DNA of 8,257 bases from an uncultured Bacilli bacterium (GTDB lineage: Bacteria; Bacillota_I; Bacilli_A; RF39; UBA660), in assembly GCA_947628725.1 (NCBI GenBank), contig CANRAQ010000044.1:1-8257 (forward strand), written 5' to 3'. The first letter of the stretch is position 1. Each line of letters starts with the position of its first letter. The position numbers were made by a program, and so were the translations under genes. This document shows, piece by piece, positions 1 through 6,571 of the stretch. The notes below the pieces were generated by a model that did not search any database, had not been told where the DNA came from, and saw only the letters and a list, made by a program, of their open reading frames with translations.

Positions 1-626
1 ATCCCTAATACAAATTTTTTATTTGGATATTCTAATGCTTCTATTAATCCATCTTCAGAATAAGCAGATACTTTTAGATTACTTACTTTTGATAAATGAT
101 AATTATGTCTACTATTTACATCTAACTTATCAAGACCTACTATTTTTTTTAGTAATGTGTTTTCAACAACATTAACTTTATGCACATATTTTTCTCCTCT
201 TTTAAAATGATCAATATTTGTATCATTTTTTATTAAGATATCTTTAACTCCATCATTATCTACCAAACCCATAAGTTGCATACCACCACATATACATAAT
301 ATAGGAATATCTAATTCTAAAGCATATTTATATATAAACTTATCATATTCATATAACTTATAAGTACCAGGAATTACTATGCCATCACACATATCTATAA
401 CTCTTTTTAGATCTTCTTTTTCATCAATAGTTAATCTATCCATATCCTTTGGTCTAGATTTTTCATATTCTACATCTTGATTAGGTAGTATAAGTATTGG
501 TATACCTCCGCATTTTATAATACTTCTTCTAACACTTTCATAGCAGCAAATAACGCTATAATCTTCATTTGCTGAATCTGCCCTACCTACTATTCCTATT
601 ATTGGTTTTGTTACATCATTTTTCAT
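1..626 (-). CDS. Gamma-glutamyl hydrolase-like class I glutamine amidotransferase (peptidase C26 family), 3'-truncated by window edge
   Basis: The 208 complete codons visible show the class I glutamine-amidotransferase fold of the C26 family, whose members (PuuD type) hydrolyse gamma-glutamyl amide bonds in the cytoplasm. The N-terminus KPIIGIVGR matches the family's first strand. The nucleophile elbow is ILCICGGMQLM, with probable catalytic Cys113, and VNSRHNYHL (170-178) matches the conserved 'VNSxHHQ' segment. The frame leaves the window at KKFVLG plus a split codon, just where the catalytic HPE motif normally follows, so His and Glu cannot be checked. The usual 'LPGGxDxxPxxYGE...DxxRD' stretch is shortened to IVIPGTYKLYEYD (83-95), so this is a divergent, compact member. 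The ATG at 626 overlaps the end of the dipeptidase gene by 11 nt, and an ATAGGA SD lies inside that gene, which suggests translational coupling. Family is fairly sure; substrate is unknown. Confidence 0.82.
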   Translation of the reverse strand, partial: MKNDVTKPIIGIVGRADSANEDYSVICCYESVRRSIIKCGGIPILILPNQDVEYEKSRPKDMDRLTIDEKEDLKRVIDMCDGIVIPGTYKLYEYDKFIYKYALELDIPILCICGGMQLMGLVDNDGVKDILIKNDTNIDHFKRGEKYVHKVNVVENTLLKKIVGLDKLDVNSRHNYHLSKVSNLKVSAYSEDGLIEALEYPNKKFVLG

Positions 627-1584
627 TTGTTTTAATCCTATCTATATTTAATTTATTTATTATTTTTTTATATGCATTTTCATATAAAAATTTATTGGCA
701 TCATCTACTTTATAATGCTTAAGTAATAAATTTTTAACTTTTGTTTCCAAGTTACTATAATCAAAAATTGGAGCATTCATATAATTTATATCTATTTCTC
801 CACAAAATTTCATATCGTCTGTAGATAGCATAACATTTTCCTTACCTACAATTTCCTCTATATGAATTATATGTTCTAAATAAAGATCTGCTTCCATATC
901 TTTTGATAAACTTTTATCTAAAGTTACAAAATTTCTATTTGAAAATACACCTACTAATCCATCTACATCTTTAATTTCTTTAAGTTGCAAATCTGTAAGA
1001 TTCCTTTCCCTATCACAAAGTTTTCTAGAATTAGAGTGACTAGCATAGCAAATTACATCTTTACCTTGTTTTTTATTTTCTTTTATAACTTCTATCATTC
1101 CATAAAATGTATTTTTATTTGCATGTGATAAATCTATTCCTATACCTAAATCTATAGCCTTATTTAAAAATTTTATTCCATCCTCTGTTAATCCCTTTTC
1201 AGTTCTATTTCCTGAACCATATTTATTTTCAGTATTCCAAACTAGTATTATAGATCTTAATCCTTCATCATATAATGATTCCAAATCATCTATAGATAAA
1301 AAGTCACATCCTTCAATACTATATACAAAATCAATATTAGGTAAATACCTTTTCAATATTCTTTTTGAAATCTTAAACATTTCCAATATAGATACATTGC
1401 TATTATAGTAATTAGGATCTAATTCCTTTTTCATCTCTTCTAAACTCATAAAGTATAAATTAGCAAATATAGCCTTCATATCATTATTTAATATTTGTTT
1501 AGAAATATCTTCTATCTTTGTATAATCATTTTTTAAATGACATACATAACATATTGAAAGTAAATCATAATGTGTATCTACCAT
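616..1584 (-). CDS. Membrane dipeptidase family (peptidase M19) zinc dipeptidase
   Basis: This 322-residue protein is a peptidase M19 (renal dipeptidase) homologue. These binuclear-zinc TIM-barrel enzymes cleave dipeptides, often tolerating a D-residue at the C-terminal side. All expected ligand motifs are visible: DTHYD (His5, Asp7), the bridging Glu91 in SIEGCD, His154 in IDLSHAN, His183 in ASHSNSR, the substrate-binding RERNLTD (192-198), and TDD (255-257). The stretch GLTEDG (131-136) also fits the family. There is no signal peptide or transmembrane segment, so the protein should be cytosolic despite the family name. The ATG at 1584 follows AGAAAGGA (1593-1600), and an in-frame stop lies a few codons upstream, so the start is firm. 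It ends in TGA, and the C26 gene starts within its last codons. The pairing suggests joint breakdown of small, possibly gamma-glutamyl or D-amino-acid peptides (inference). Confidence 0.92.
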   Translation of the reverse strand: MVDTHYDLLSICYVCHLKNDYTKIEDISKQILNNDMKAIFANLYFMSLEEMKKELDPNYYNSNVSILEMFKISKRILKRYLPNIDFVYSIEGCDFLSIDDLESLYDEGLRSIILVWNTENKYGSGNRTEKGLTEDGIKFLNKAIDLGIGIDLSHANKNTFYGMIEVIKENKKQGKDVICYASHSNSRKLCDRERNLTDLQLKEIKDVDGLVGVFSNRNFVTLDKSLSKDMEADLYLEHIIHIEEIVGKENVMLSTDDMKFCGEIDINYMNAPIFDYSNLETKVKNLLLKHYKVDDANKFLYENAYKKIINKLNIDRIKTNEK

Positions 1585-1660
1585 AAAACATTTCCTTTCT
1601 ATTTAGCTATTTTTCGTACATCCTGAAAGTAAAACTAATTTTTACAAATATATAAAAAGA

Positions 1661-1681
1661 AATGTAAATATTTTTTACATT
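1661..1681 (-). other. Small AT-rich hairpin at the end of the 65-residue gene
   Basis: An 8-bp perfect inverted repeat (AATGTAAA / TTTACATT on the minus strand) with a 5-nt loop begins at the stop codon of the 65-residue gene. It is followed downstream by TTCTTTTT. It has only one G-C pair per arm, so it would be at best a weak or partial terminator or an mRNA end-stabilising hairpin. It stands at the head of the 95-nt gap before the dipeptidase gene. I see no convincing -35/-10 pair in that gap. Confidence 0.35.
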
Positions 1682-1877
1682 ATCTAAATAATTTGTCATT
1701 TTCTTCTTTTTTATTATTTTCATTTTGTTCTATTAAAGTATTAAGAATATCATTATATATTTTAAAATAATATCTAGAAAAATCTTTTGCGTTTCTAATA
1801 TCATTTTGTTTTGATGCATATATATCTGCTATATGTAAAGCAAGTGATTCTAATTCACAATTCTCATACATTTTCAT
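1680..1877 (-). CDS. Small acidic/Asn-rich protein of unknown function (65 aa)
   Basis: I do not recognise this 65-residue protein. The evidence that it is a gene is a near-perfect SD (GTAGGAGG, five bases before the ATG at 1877) and its tight position 13 nt after the acetyltransferase stop codon. Residues 1-50 (start MKMYENCELESLALHIADIY) look like an ordered, largely helical domain with aromatic-rich FSRYYFKIYNDIL. The tail from about residue 51 is a charged, Asn/Glu/Lys-rich low-complexity stretch ending KLFR. There is one Cys (7), no signal peptide and no transmembrane segment, so it is probably cytosolic. A second ATG at codon 3 exists, but the SD spacing favours the first. It could be a small accessory or regulatory protein of the operon, but no function can be assigned. 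Confidence 0.75.
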   Translation of the reverse strand: MKMYENCELESLALHIADIYASKQNDIRNAKDFSRYYFKIYNDILNTLIEQNENNKKEENDKLFR

Positions 1878-1890
1878 AAATACCTCCTAC

Positions 1891-2310
1891 TTATTTATCA
1901 TATATTTTTACAAATACTGTAGTATCCTTTATTTTAAAGTTTTTGCTTTTATAAAAATAATGTGCAGTGCGTCTTTGATTTCCTGAAGTAAGTTCTAAAT
2001 AATCAATATCATTTTTCATTACTAATACTTCTATTTCATTAAATAAATTAGTCGCATATCCTTCTCTTCTATAATCTTTTAATACTCCTAAGTAATTAAC
2101 TTTATAATATTTTTTATTTTTTATATACTCAAATCCTTCAGTAAGTGTTGCTGAGGCAACAACTTTATTATTATCCTTTATAACTAATATTATATTTTTT
2201 CTCATCATTTTTTCTATATTTTCTATAGTTGCGTCATAATCAAATATTTCTTTTATAAATTCTATATAAGAATTTATATCCTTTTTCTTTAACTTTTCTA
2301 CCTTTTCCAT
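1891..2310 (-). CDS. GNAT-family N-acetyltransferase
   Basis: This 139-residue protein has the size and layout of a single GNAT domain, which transfers an acyl group from acyl-CoA to an amine. The key signature is motif A, LGVLKDYRREGYATNLF (74-90), in which RREGYA fits the R/Q-x-x-G-x-A/G pyrophosphate-binding loop after a beta-strand. The second half, YLELTSGNQRRTAHYFYKS (104-122), matches the motif B strand and the C-terminal helix with its Tyr/Phe-rich end. The substrate cannot be read from sequence. It starts 12 nt after the U32 gene with AGGAG five bases from the ATG, and ends 13 nt before the 65-residue gene, so it belongs to the same operon. It resembles general metabolite or antibiotic-type acetyltransferases and is not clearly RimI-like. 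Confidence 0.88.
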   Translation of the reverse strand: MEKVEKLKKKDINSYIEFIKEIFDYDATIENIEKMMRKNIILVIKDNNKVVASATLTEGFEYIKNKKYYKVNYLGVLKDYRREGYATNLFNEIEVLVMKNDIDYLELTSGNQRRTAHYFYKSKNFKIKDTTVFVKIYDK

Positions 2311-2322
2311 ACATACTCCTTT

Positions 2323-4464
2323 TTATAAATTTATTCTAATATTATTTACTCCAATATGGAAGTAATCTTCTTTCAAATTTCTTTTTTTATAATTATATAT
2401 ATACATTATACCATCTTTTACTTCTATTGGAAACTCATTATTAAATTTATCTTTTAATTTTGCTTTAGTAACGCCATATTTTTTAAGTAAATTATATTTA
2501 CATATCATTGCTTCTTCACGTGCATTTATTATAACTTCTAAATTAGGATGTTTCTTATATCTTTTTTCATAATTTAAAATTAATCCTTTTATTTGTTTAT
2601 AATTTAATTCATAAGAAAGTGTTATCTTATTTACGCCTATACTATGTAGAAAAGCTACTGAATATGAATTAAGTACATTTAATGAAAAATCTGTATCAAC
2701 ATCTTCATATTTATATAAACTTCCTAGTTCACCTACTAGTAATTTAGAATTTATTTCTTTTAAATGTTCATTTACTCTACTTAACTTTAATATACATTTT
2801 TTATCATCTATCTTTTTATACTCATCTATATTATCAATATATATATAATCAAATTTATCCTTATTTAAAATGTATTCATTATATGTATGTACTAAAATAT
2901 TTGTATATTTCTTTTTATCATAATTTGGTAAATCTATTTTATATTTTTTCTTTACATATTTAATTTCATATAGTCTTTTTTTATTAAGTATATTTACAAA
3001 TTTTCTTCTTAAATCATTTATTTTACTTACAGGTATAAATATATCATCATCACATATTATATCTAAATTATCGAATACATAAATTGTATCTCCCAATTTA
3101 TTTAACTGATCTGAAATATTCTTTTCAGTTGTAGGGTTTTTTATTGCTTTTTCTATTATAAAATCACTTTCTATATTTATTTCATTTTTATTATCACTTA
3201 TATAAATTTGAACTTTATTATTTCTTTTAAATATAAATTTCCCATTTATTTTAATTTTTTTATCTATGCCAATTAACTTATCTATATGGTTTAAAAATTC
3301 ATAATCTGTAGTCTTAACTACTAAATCATTAGGTTTTATATTTCCTTTTAATTTTATTTTAACTATATCATCCTTTAACGCAGTTTTTACTCTTTTATCA
3401 TTCTTAAATATACTTGTTACACAAGTTCCTGTATCATAATCTCCTATAATTCTAATTCCATCATTTAAATTTAAATTAGAATTAAGTTTAATTTTAACCA
3501 TACCATTTTTATAACTTAATACTTTACCTAAAGGTACTCCCATATTATTAGGTCTAAATTCATTTACAAATTTATCATTATCTTCATTAAATAAGAATCC
3601 TTTTGTAAAATCTCTATTAAATATTCTTTTTAAATCATTTATATCTTCTTCTGTTATTTTTGATGTTTTATATTTTTTATAATTATCAAGCGCTCTCCTA
3701 TATAAAGAAGTAACCATATAGACATATTGTGGGCTTTTCATTCTACCTTCTATTTTTATACTATCAACATTACTTTTAATTATTTCATCTATATGACTTA
3801 ATGTATTCAAGTCTTTTGCACTTAATAGATATTTTTCTTTATTTACTACTTTGTCATCTATTATTAAATCATAAGGTTGTCTACAAGTTTGTGCGCAAGT
3901 TCCTCTATTTCCACTCCTATTTCCTATTAACACACTCATTAAACATTGGCCTGAATAACTCATACAAATAGCGCCATGTACAAATATTTCTATTTCAGTA
4001 TTTGTATTATTTTTTATTTCATTGACTAATTGAATAGGTGTTTCACGAGCAAGAACTACTCTTTTTATTCCAAGTTTTTCACAAAATTTTACTCCTTCTA
4101 AATTATGTATGTGCATCTGTGTTGAAGCATGTATTTCTAAATTAGGATAAGTTTTTCTTACTAAATCTATCATTCCAATATCTTGCATAATTATTGCATC
4201 TACATTATTTCTATGAAGAAAATCTATATAATTTAAAAATCTTTCTACTTCAACATCATATATTAATGTATTTACAGTAACATACACTTTCACTCCATAT
4301 AAGTGGCATAAATTTATTGCATATATAATCTCATCATTAGTAAAATTCCCTGCAAAACTGCGTGCACCAAAGTTGATTCCTGCTAAATAAACCGCATCAC
4401 ATCCGCCGTTTATGGCTGCTTTTAGACAATTAATATTTCCTACAGGTGAAAGTAATTCAGGCAT
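2323..4464 (-). CDS. U32 family Fe-S protein with long C-terminal extension, RlhA-type (rRNA/tRNA hydroxylation)
   Basis: The 713-residue protein opens with the classic U32 start MPELLSPVGNINCLKAAINGG and contains YVTVNTLIYD, HASTQMHIHNLEGV and VVLARE. Four cysteines (167, 174, 190, 194) in CMSYSGQC and GTCAQTC are the expected Fe-S ligands, followed by LLSAKDLNTL and SIKIEGRMKSP. The long C-terminal part (about 300-713) has the length and layout of RlhA/DUF3656-type members. It closes with a second barrel-like region containing NAREEAMICKYN and KDKFNNEFPI. U32 proteins were first called peptidases, but characterised members (RlhA, TrhP, UbiU/UbiV) support hydroxylation of RNA or ubiquinone precursors. 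A role in 23S rRNA or tRNA hydroxylation is therefore likelier than proteolysis. I chose the ATG at 4464: it begins the family's conserved N-terminus and has GGTGAT four bases upstream. A TTG at 4476 would include that SD in the coding sequence. It heads the operon with the acetyltransferase. Confidence 0.92.
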   Translation of the reverse strand: MPELLSPVGNINCLKAAINGGCDAVYLAGINFGARSFAGNFTNDEIIYAINLCHLYGVKVYVTVNTLIYDVEVERFLNYIDFLHRNNVDAIIMQDIGMIDLVRKTYPNLEIHASTQMHIHNLEGVKFCEKLGIKRVVLARETPIQLVNEIKNNTNTEIEIFVHGAICMSYSGQCLMSVLIGNRSGNRGTCAQTCRQPYDLIIDDKVVNKEKYLLSAKDLNTLSHIDEIIKSNVDSIKIEGRMKSPQYVYMVTSLYRRALDNYKKYKTSKITEEDINDLKRIFNRDFTKGFLFNEDNDKFVNEFRPNNMGVPLGKVLSYKNGMVKIKLNSNLNLNDGIRIIGDYDTGTCVTSIFKNDKRVKTALKDDIVKIKLKGNIKPNDLVVKTTDYEFLNHIDKLIGIDKKIKINGKFIFKRNNKVQIYISDNKNEINIESDFIIEKAIKNPTTEKNISDQLNKLGDTIYVFDNLDIICDDDIFIPVSKINDLRRKFVNILNKKRLYEIKYVKKKYKIDLPNYDKKKYTNILVHTYNEYILNKDKFDYIYIDNIDEYKKIDDKKCILKLSRVNEHLKEINSKLLVGELGSLYKYEDVDTDFSLNVLNSYSVAFLHSIGVNKITLSYELNYKQIKGLILNYEKRYKKHPNLEVIINAREEAMICKYNLLKKYGVTKAKLKDKFNNEFPIEVKDGIMYIYNYKKRNLKEDYFHIGVNNIRINL

Positions 4465-4468
4465 ATAT

Positions 4469-4474
4469 ATCACC
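4469..4474 (-). promoter_or_regulatory. Ribosome binding site GGTGAT deciding the U32 start
   Basis: GGTGAT lies four bases before the ATG at 4464. It pairs with the AUCACC just 5' of the core anti-SD in 16S rRNA. The same GGTGA(T/C) element occurs at the same distance before lspA, the aminopeptidase and the deacetylase-like gene. This supports the ATG over the upstream TTG. Confidence 0.75.
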
Positions 4475-4480
4475 AAATTA

Positions 4481-4489
4481 ATTATAACA
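4481..4489 (-). promoter_or_regulatory. Extended -10 promoter (TGTTATAAT) for the U32 operon
   Basis: The minus strand reads TGTTATAAT, a perfect extended -10 (TGnTATAAT), in the 40-nt gap after the deacetylase-like gene. No good TTGACA-like box is seen at 16-18 nt spacing, which is tolerable for an extended -10. Transcription would begin near 4474, giving a leader of only about 10 nt that starts at or beside the SD. The placement is therefore plausible but tight. Confidence 0.6.
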
Positions 4490-4504
4490 TATTTTTCTAT
4501 AATT

Positions 4505-5338
4505 TTATTCTATTAAATGCTCATCCAAATTTGTAAGTGTGTATCCTTTTGATTTTATATAAATTATTATTGTAGATAGTTCTTTTTTTAATATAGAGGT
4601 GTTTTCTAATGTAAGTAAATTATAATTATCTACATTCTTTTTTATATCTAAAAGCGGTGTTTTAGATGAAATATTATATGGTTTTACTATATAATCACCA
4701 TTCGTTGTACAATTGTCTATATTTTTAGAATCATTATAGTAACAAAATACATAATTTTGCTTATGAACATTCTTAAGTACCATATCCATCCATTCGAATG
4801 AAGAATCACTATAATCATTCATAAATATTTCAACATTATGCTTTTGTTTTATAAGTTCGTTTACTAGGTTACTATTATTAGTAAACCAAACATAGTCTAC
4901 AAAAAAAGTAACTTTTATATTATAGTTATTTATTATAGTTAAAATATTATCTATATTGTCACTACCCTTTAACAAAAAAATTAAACTTACCATCCTTTTT
5001 TTCTTATTTCCATTTATTATATATTTTTCTTTATTATCCTGTAAACTTACACTTGGAAATTTGTAATCGTATACATATAACTTGTCATCATAATATCCAT
5101 TAATCTTCATATTTTTATAACTCTTTTTAATATTAACTTGTCTACTAGATATTCCTGGTATTATCGTATTTTCATCAATCGTTGCATCTACGCTATCTCG
5201 ATTATAGTTATTCATATTTGTTTTAATATTTATCATTATATCATCCATATTATTTACAACCATAGCCGTTTTTTCTGTGATAAAAAAACTAAATGTAATT
5301 AAACTTATTAGACCTATTATTTGAAATGTTTTTTTCAT
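4505..5338 (-). CDS. Membrane-anchored polysaccharide-deacetylase-like protein lacking catalytic motifs (probable pseudoenzyme)
   Basis: This 277-residue protein begins MKKTFQIIGL with a hydrophobic segment at about 6-20 and no lipobox Cys, so it is probably a signal anchor or secreted. Residues 51-110 form an N-terminal domain (ATIDENTIIPGISSRQVNI and following). Residues 115-270 follow the NodB-type deacetylase order: MVSLIFLLKG where 'TFDDG' is expected, then NIKVTFFVDYVWF and LVNELIKQKHNVEIF, ending KGYTLTNLDEHL like the family's usual C-terminus. The active-site residues are missing. The Asp-Asp of motif 1 is replaced by Leu-Lys, the metal-binding HxxxH of motif 2 is absent (NDYSD), and motif 3 RxPYG reads CYYND. 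It is therefore probably a non-catalytic cell-envelope protein, perhaps glycan-binding (inference). The SD is GGTGAC three bases before the ATG. It lies between the aminopeptidase terminator and the U32 promoter, so it may be transcribed alone or with U32. The reading frame is intact. Confidence 0.78.
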   Translation of the reverse strand: MKKTFQIIGLISLITFSFFITEKTAMVVNNMDDIMINIKTNMNNYNRDSVDATIDENTIIPGISSRQVNIKKSYKNMKINGYYDDKLYVYDYKFPSVSLQDNKEKYIINGNKKKRMVSLIFLLKGSDNIDNILTIINNYNIKVTFFVDYVWFTNNSNLVNELIKQKHNVEIFMNDYSDSSFEWMDMVLKNVHKQNYVFCYYNDSKNIDNCTTNGDYIVKPYNISSKTPLLDIKKNVDNYNLLTLENTSILKKELSTIIIYIKSKGYTLTNLDEHLIE

Positions 5339-5341
5339 AAA

Positions 5342-5347
5342 GTCACC
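5342..5347 (-). promoter_or_regulatory. Ribosome binding site GGTGAC of the deacetylase-like gene
   Basis: GGTGAC stands three bases before the ATG at 5338, in the local GGTGAY pattern. It is preceded by a possible -10 (TATATT, 5354-5359 on the minus strand), for which I find no matching -35 box. The promoter of this gene is therefore unsettled. Confidence 0.6.
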
Positions 5348-5370
5348 TAATTAAATATATGATTTTTAAG

Positions 5371-5405
5371 TGCTTTTTTTACTTTAAATTAACATAAAAA
5401 AAGCA
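5371..5405. repeat. 11-bp perfect inverted repeat beside the aminopeptidase terminator
   Basis: The plus strand has TGCTTTTTTTA at 5371-5381 and its exact complement TAAAAAAAGCA at 5395-5405, separated by 13 nt. The right arm overlaps the T-run and the base of the terminator hairpin of the aminopeptidase gene. The second arm is transcribed only after the terminator, so it could not prevent termination in the usual antiterminator manner. It could fold in readthrough RNA or mark a binding site. Confidence 0.5.
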
Positions 5406-5423
5406 ATATGATTAACATATCGC
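5396..5423 (-). terminator. Rho-independent terminator of the M29 aminopeptidase gene
   Basis: The minus strand reads GCGATATG, loop TTAAT, CATATTGC, then seven T. This is an 8-bp stem with one G-T pair, a 5-nt loop and a strong U-run. The last base of the TAG stop codon is the first base of the stem. It separates the aminopeptidase from the deacetylase-like gene. Confidence 0.85.
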
Positions 5424-6520
5424 TAATTTAATTGTTTTAACTCGTCTAGGACAAATTTTCCATCTTTTCTTATTAGAACATCATCAAAATATATTTCTCC
5501 TCCACCATATTCTTTTGTTTGAATAAGTACTAAATCCCAATGGATACTAGAAATATTTCCATTATCACAATCTTCGTAACATCTTCCAGGTGTAAAGTGT
5601 AAACTACCCATTATTTTTTCATCGTTCAATATATCTCCCATAGGAAAAGTAATTTTAGGATTAAAACCTAATGAGAATTCACCTATATATCGTGCGCCAT
5701 CATCTGTATTAAATATTTCTTTTAAGGTTTCTACATTTTCACTTGATGAACAATTTACTATTTGACCATCCTTAAATTCAAGACTTATATTATTAAATAT
5801 ATTGCCATTATATGGGCTTGGAGTATTATAAGTTATAATACCATTTACTGTATTTTTTATTGGGGCTGTATAAAGTTCTCCATCAGGTATATTTGCTGTT
5901 CCGCAGCAAGGTATTGCAGGCATCCCTTTTATACTAAAAGTAATATCAGTATTAGGTCCAACTATTCTAACTTTATCAGTTTTTTCCATTAATTCTTTCA
6001 ATGGTTTCATATTTTCCATCATACTTTTATAGTCAACATTCATAACATCCATAGAGTAATCATAAAAGTCATCATATTTCATATGTGCTTTATAAGCATC
6101 TATTAATGATGGATAATTCAAAAGAACCCATCTTCTTTCATTTATTCTAATATCATCTACATCTTGTGATTTAGAACCTAATTCTTTTCTAATTTCACTT
6201 TTGATTCTATTATCTTCATATTCATTTTCTGTATAGCAGATTCTTATAAAAACATCAAAATTATCTACTTCATATTTTTTCATTTTTACCATTTCATCTA
6301 TAACTTTGCTATTAGAATTTTCAATAATAAGTGAATTTAATTCATTATCTATAAGTTTTACAAAAGGAATTCCTCCATTTTTATAGATATCCTTTATTAA
6401 GCATTTAATTAAAGGATTACATTTATCACTTTCATATTGAATTAATACTCTATCATTTTCTTTTATGTCTACTGAATAGTTAACTATAGTACTACTTAAT
6501 TTTTTTAATCTCTCGTCCAT
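5423..6520 (-). CDS. M29 family metallo-aminopeptidase (AmpS/PepS type)
   Basis: This 365-residue cytosolic protein is a peptidase M29 (thermophilic aminopeptidase) homologue, which removes N-terminal residues from peptides using a two-metal centre. Residues 1-190 are the usual N-terminal domain (MDERLKKLSSTIVNYSV, then DRVLIQYES). The metal-binding C-terminal domain carries NIPDGELYTAP (Glu215), IGEFSLGFNP (Glu281), GSLHFTPG (His308) and SIHWDLV (His327, Asp329), all at family positions. One of the six ligands described for the family, a His soon after the second Glu, is not obvious here (Phe/Asn at 286-287). I took the ATG at 6520: GGTGAT sits three bases before it, and the conserved family start is MDERL. 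An ATG at 6532 would put this SD inside the gene. It has its own extended -10 promoter and terminator, so it appears monocistronic. A role in peptide turnover for amino-acid supply is inferred. Confidence 0.92.
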   Translation of the reverse strand: MDERLKKLSSTIVNYSVDIKENDRVLIQYESDKCNPLIKCLIKDIYKNGGIPFVKLIDNELNSLIIENSNSKVIDEMVKMKKYEVDNFDVFIRICYTENEYEDNRIKSEIRKELGSKSQDVDDIRINERRWVLLNYPSLIDAYKAHMKYDDFYDYSMDVMNVDYKSMMENMKPLKELMEKTDKVRIVGPNTDITFSIKGMPAIPCCGTANIPDGELYTAPIKNTVNGIITYNTPSPYNGNIFNNISLEFKDGQIVNCSSSENVETLKEIFNTDDGARYIGEFSLGFNPKITFPMGDILNDEKIMGSLHFTPGRCYEDCDNGNISSIHWDLVLIQTKEYGGGEIYFDDVLIRKDGKFVLDELKQLN

Positions 6521-6523
6521 AAT

Positions 6524-6529
6524 ATCACC
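6524..6529 (-). promoter_or_regulatory. Ribosome binding site GGTGAT deciding the aminopeptidase start
   Basis: GGTGAT lies three bases before the ATG at 6520. The alternative ATG at 6532 has GAGGG about three bases upstream, which is rather close. Both starts share the frame and differ by four codons. The matching GGTGAY elements before three other genes favour 6520. Confidence 0.65.
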
Positions 6530-6547
6530 CATTTTCCCTCTTTACAT

Positions 6548-6556
6548 ATTATAACA
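6548..6556 (-). promoter_or_regulatory. Extended -10 promoter (TGTTATAAT) of the aminopeptidase gene
   Basis: The minus strand reads TGTTATAAT in the 51-nt divergent gap, identical to the nine bases upstream of the U32 gene. No good -35 is seen at 17-18 nt. Transcription would start near 6541, leaving a leader of about 20 nt with the SD inside. The same bases on the plus strand give TATTAT (6547-6552), a possible -10 for the divergent small gene. Confidence 0.65.
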
Positions 6557-6571
6557 TGAAAGGAGTTTTTT

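Noticed and set aside
4465..4476. TTG start giving four extra residues on the U32 protein
   Set aside because: The family starts at MPELL, the SD would fall inside the coding region, and the predicted transcript starts too near.
5762..5992. Plus-strand open frame of 76 codons
   Set aside because: It lies wholly inside the aminopeptidase gene on the other strand. Its Ile/Tyr/Ser-rich product looks like an antisense shadow, and no SD supports it.
1..6520. A dedicated 'peptidase island' of C26, M19, U32 and M29 enzymes
   Set aside because: U32 proteins act in RNA or cofactor hydroxylation, and M29 is a separate unit with its own terminator. Only the M19-C26 pair is a convincing functional link.
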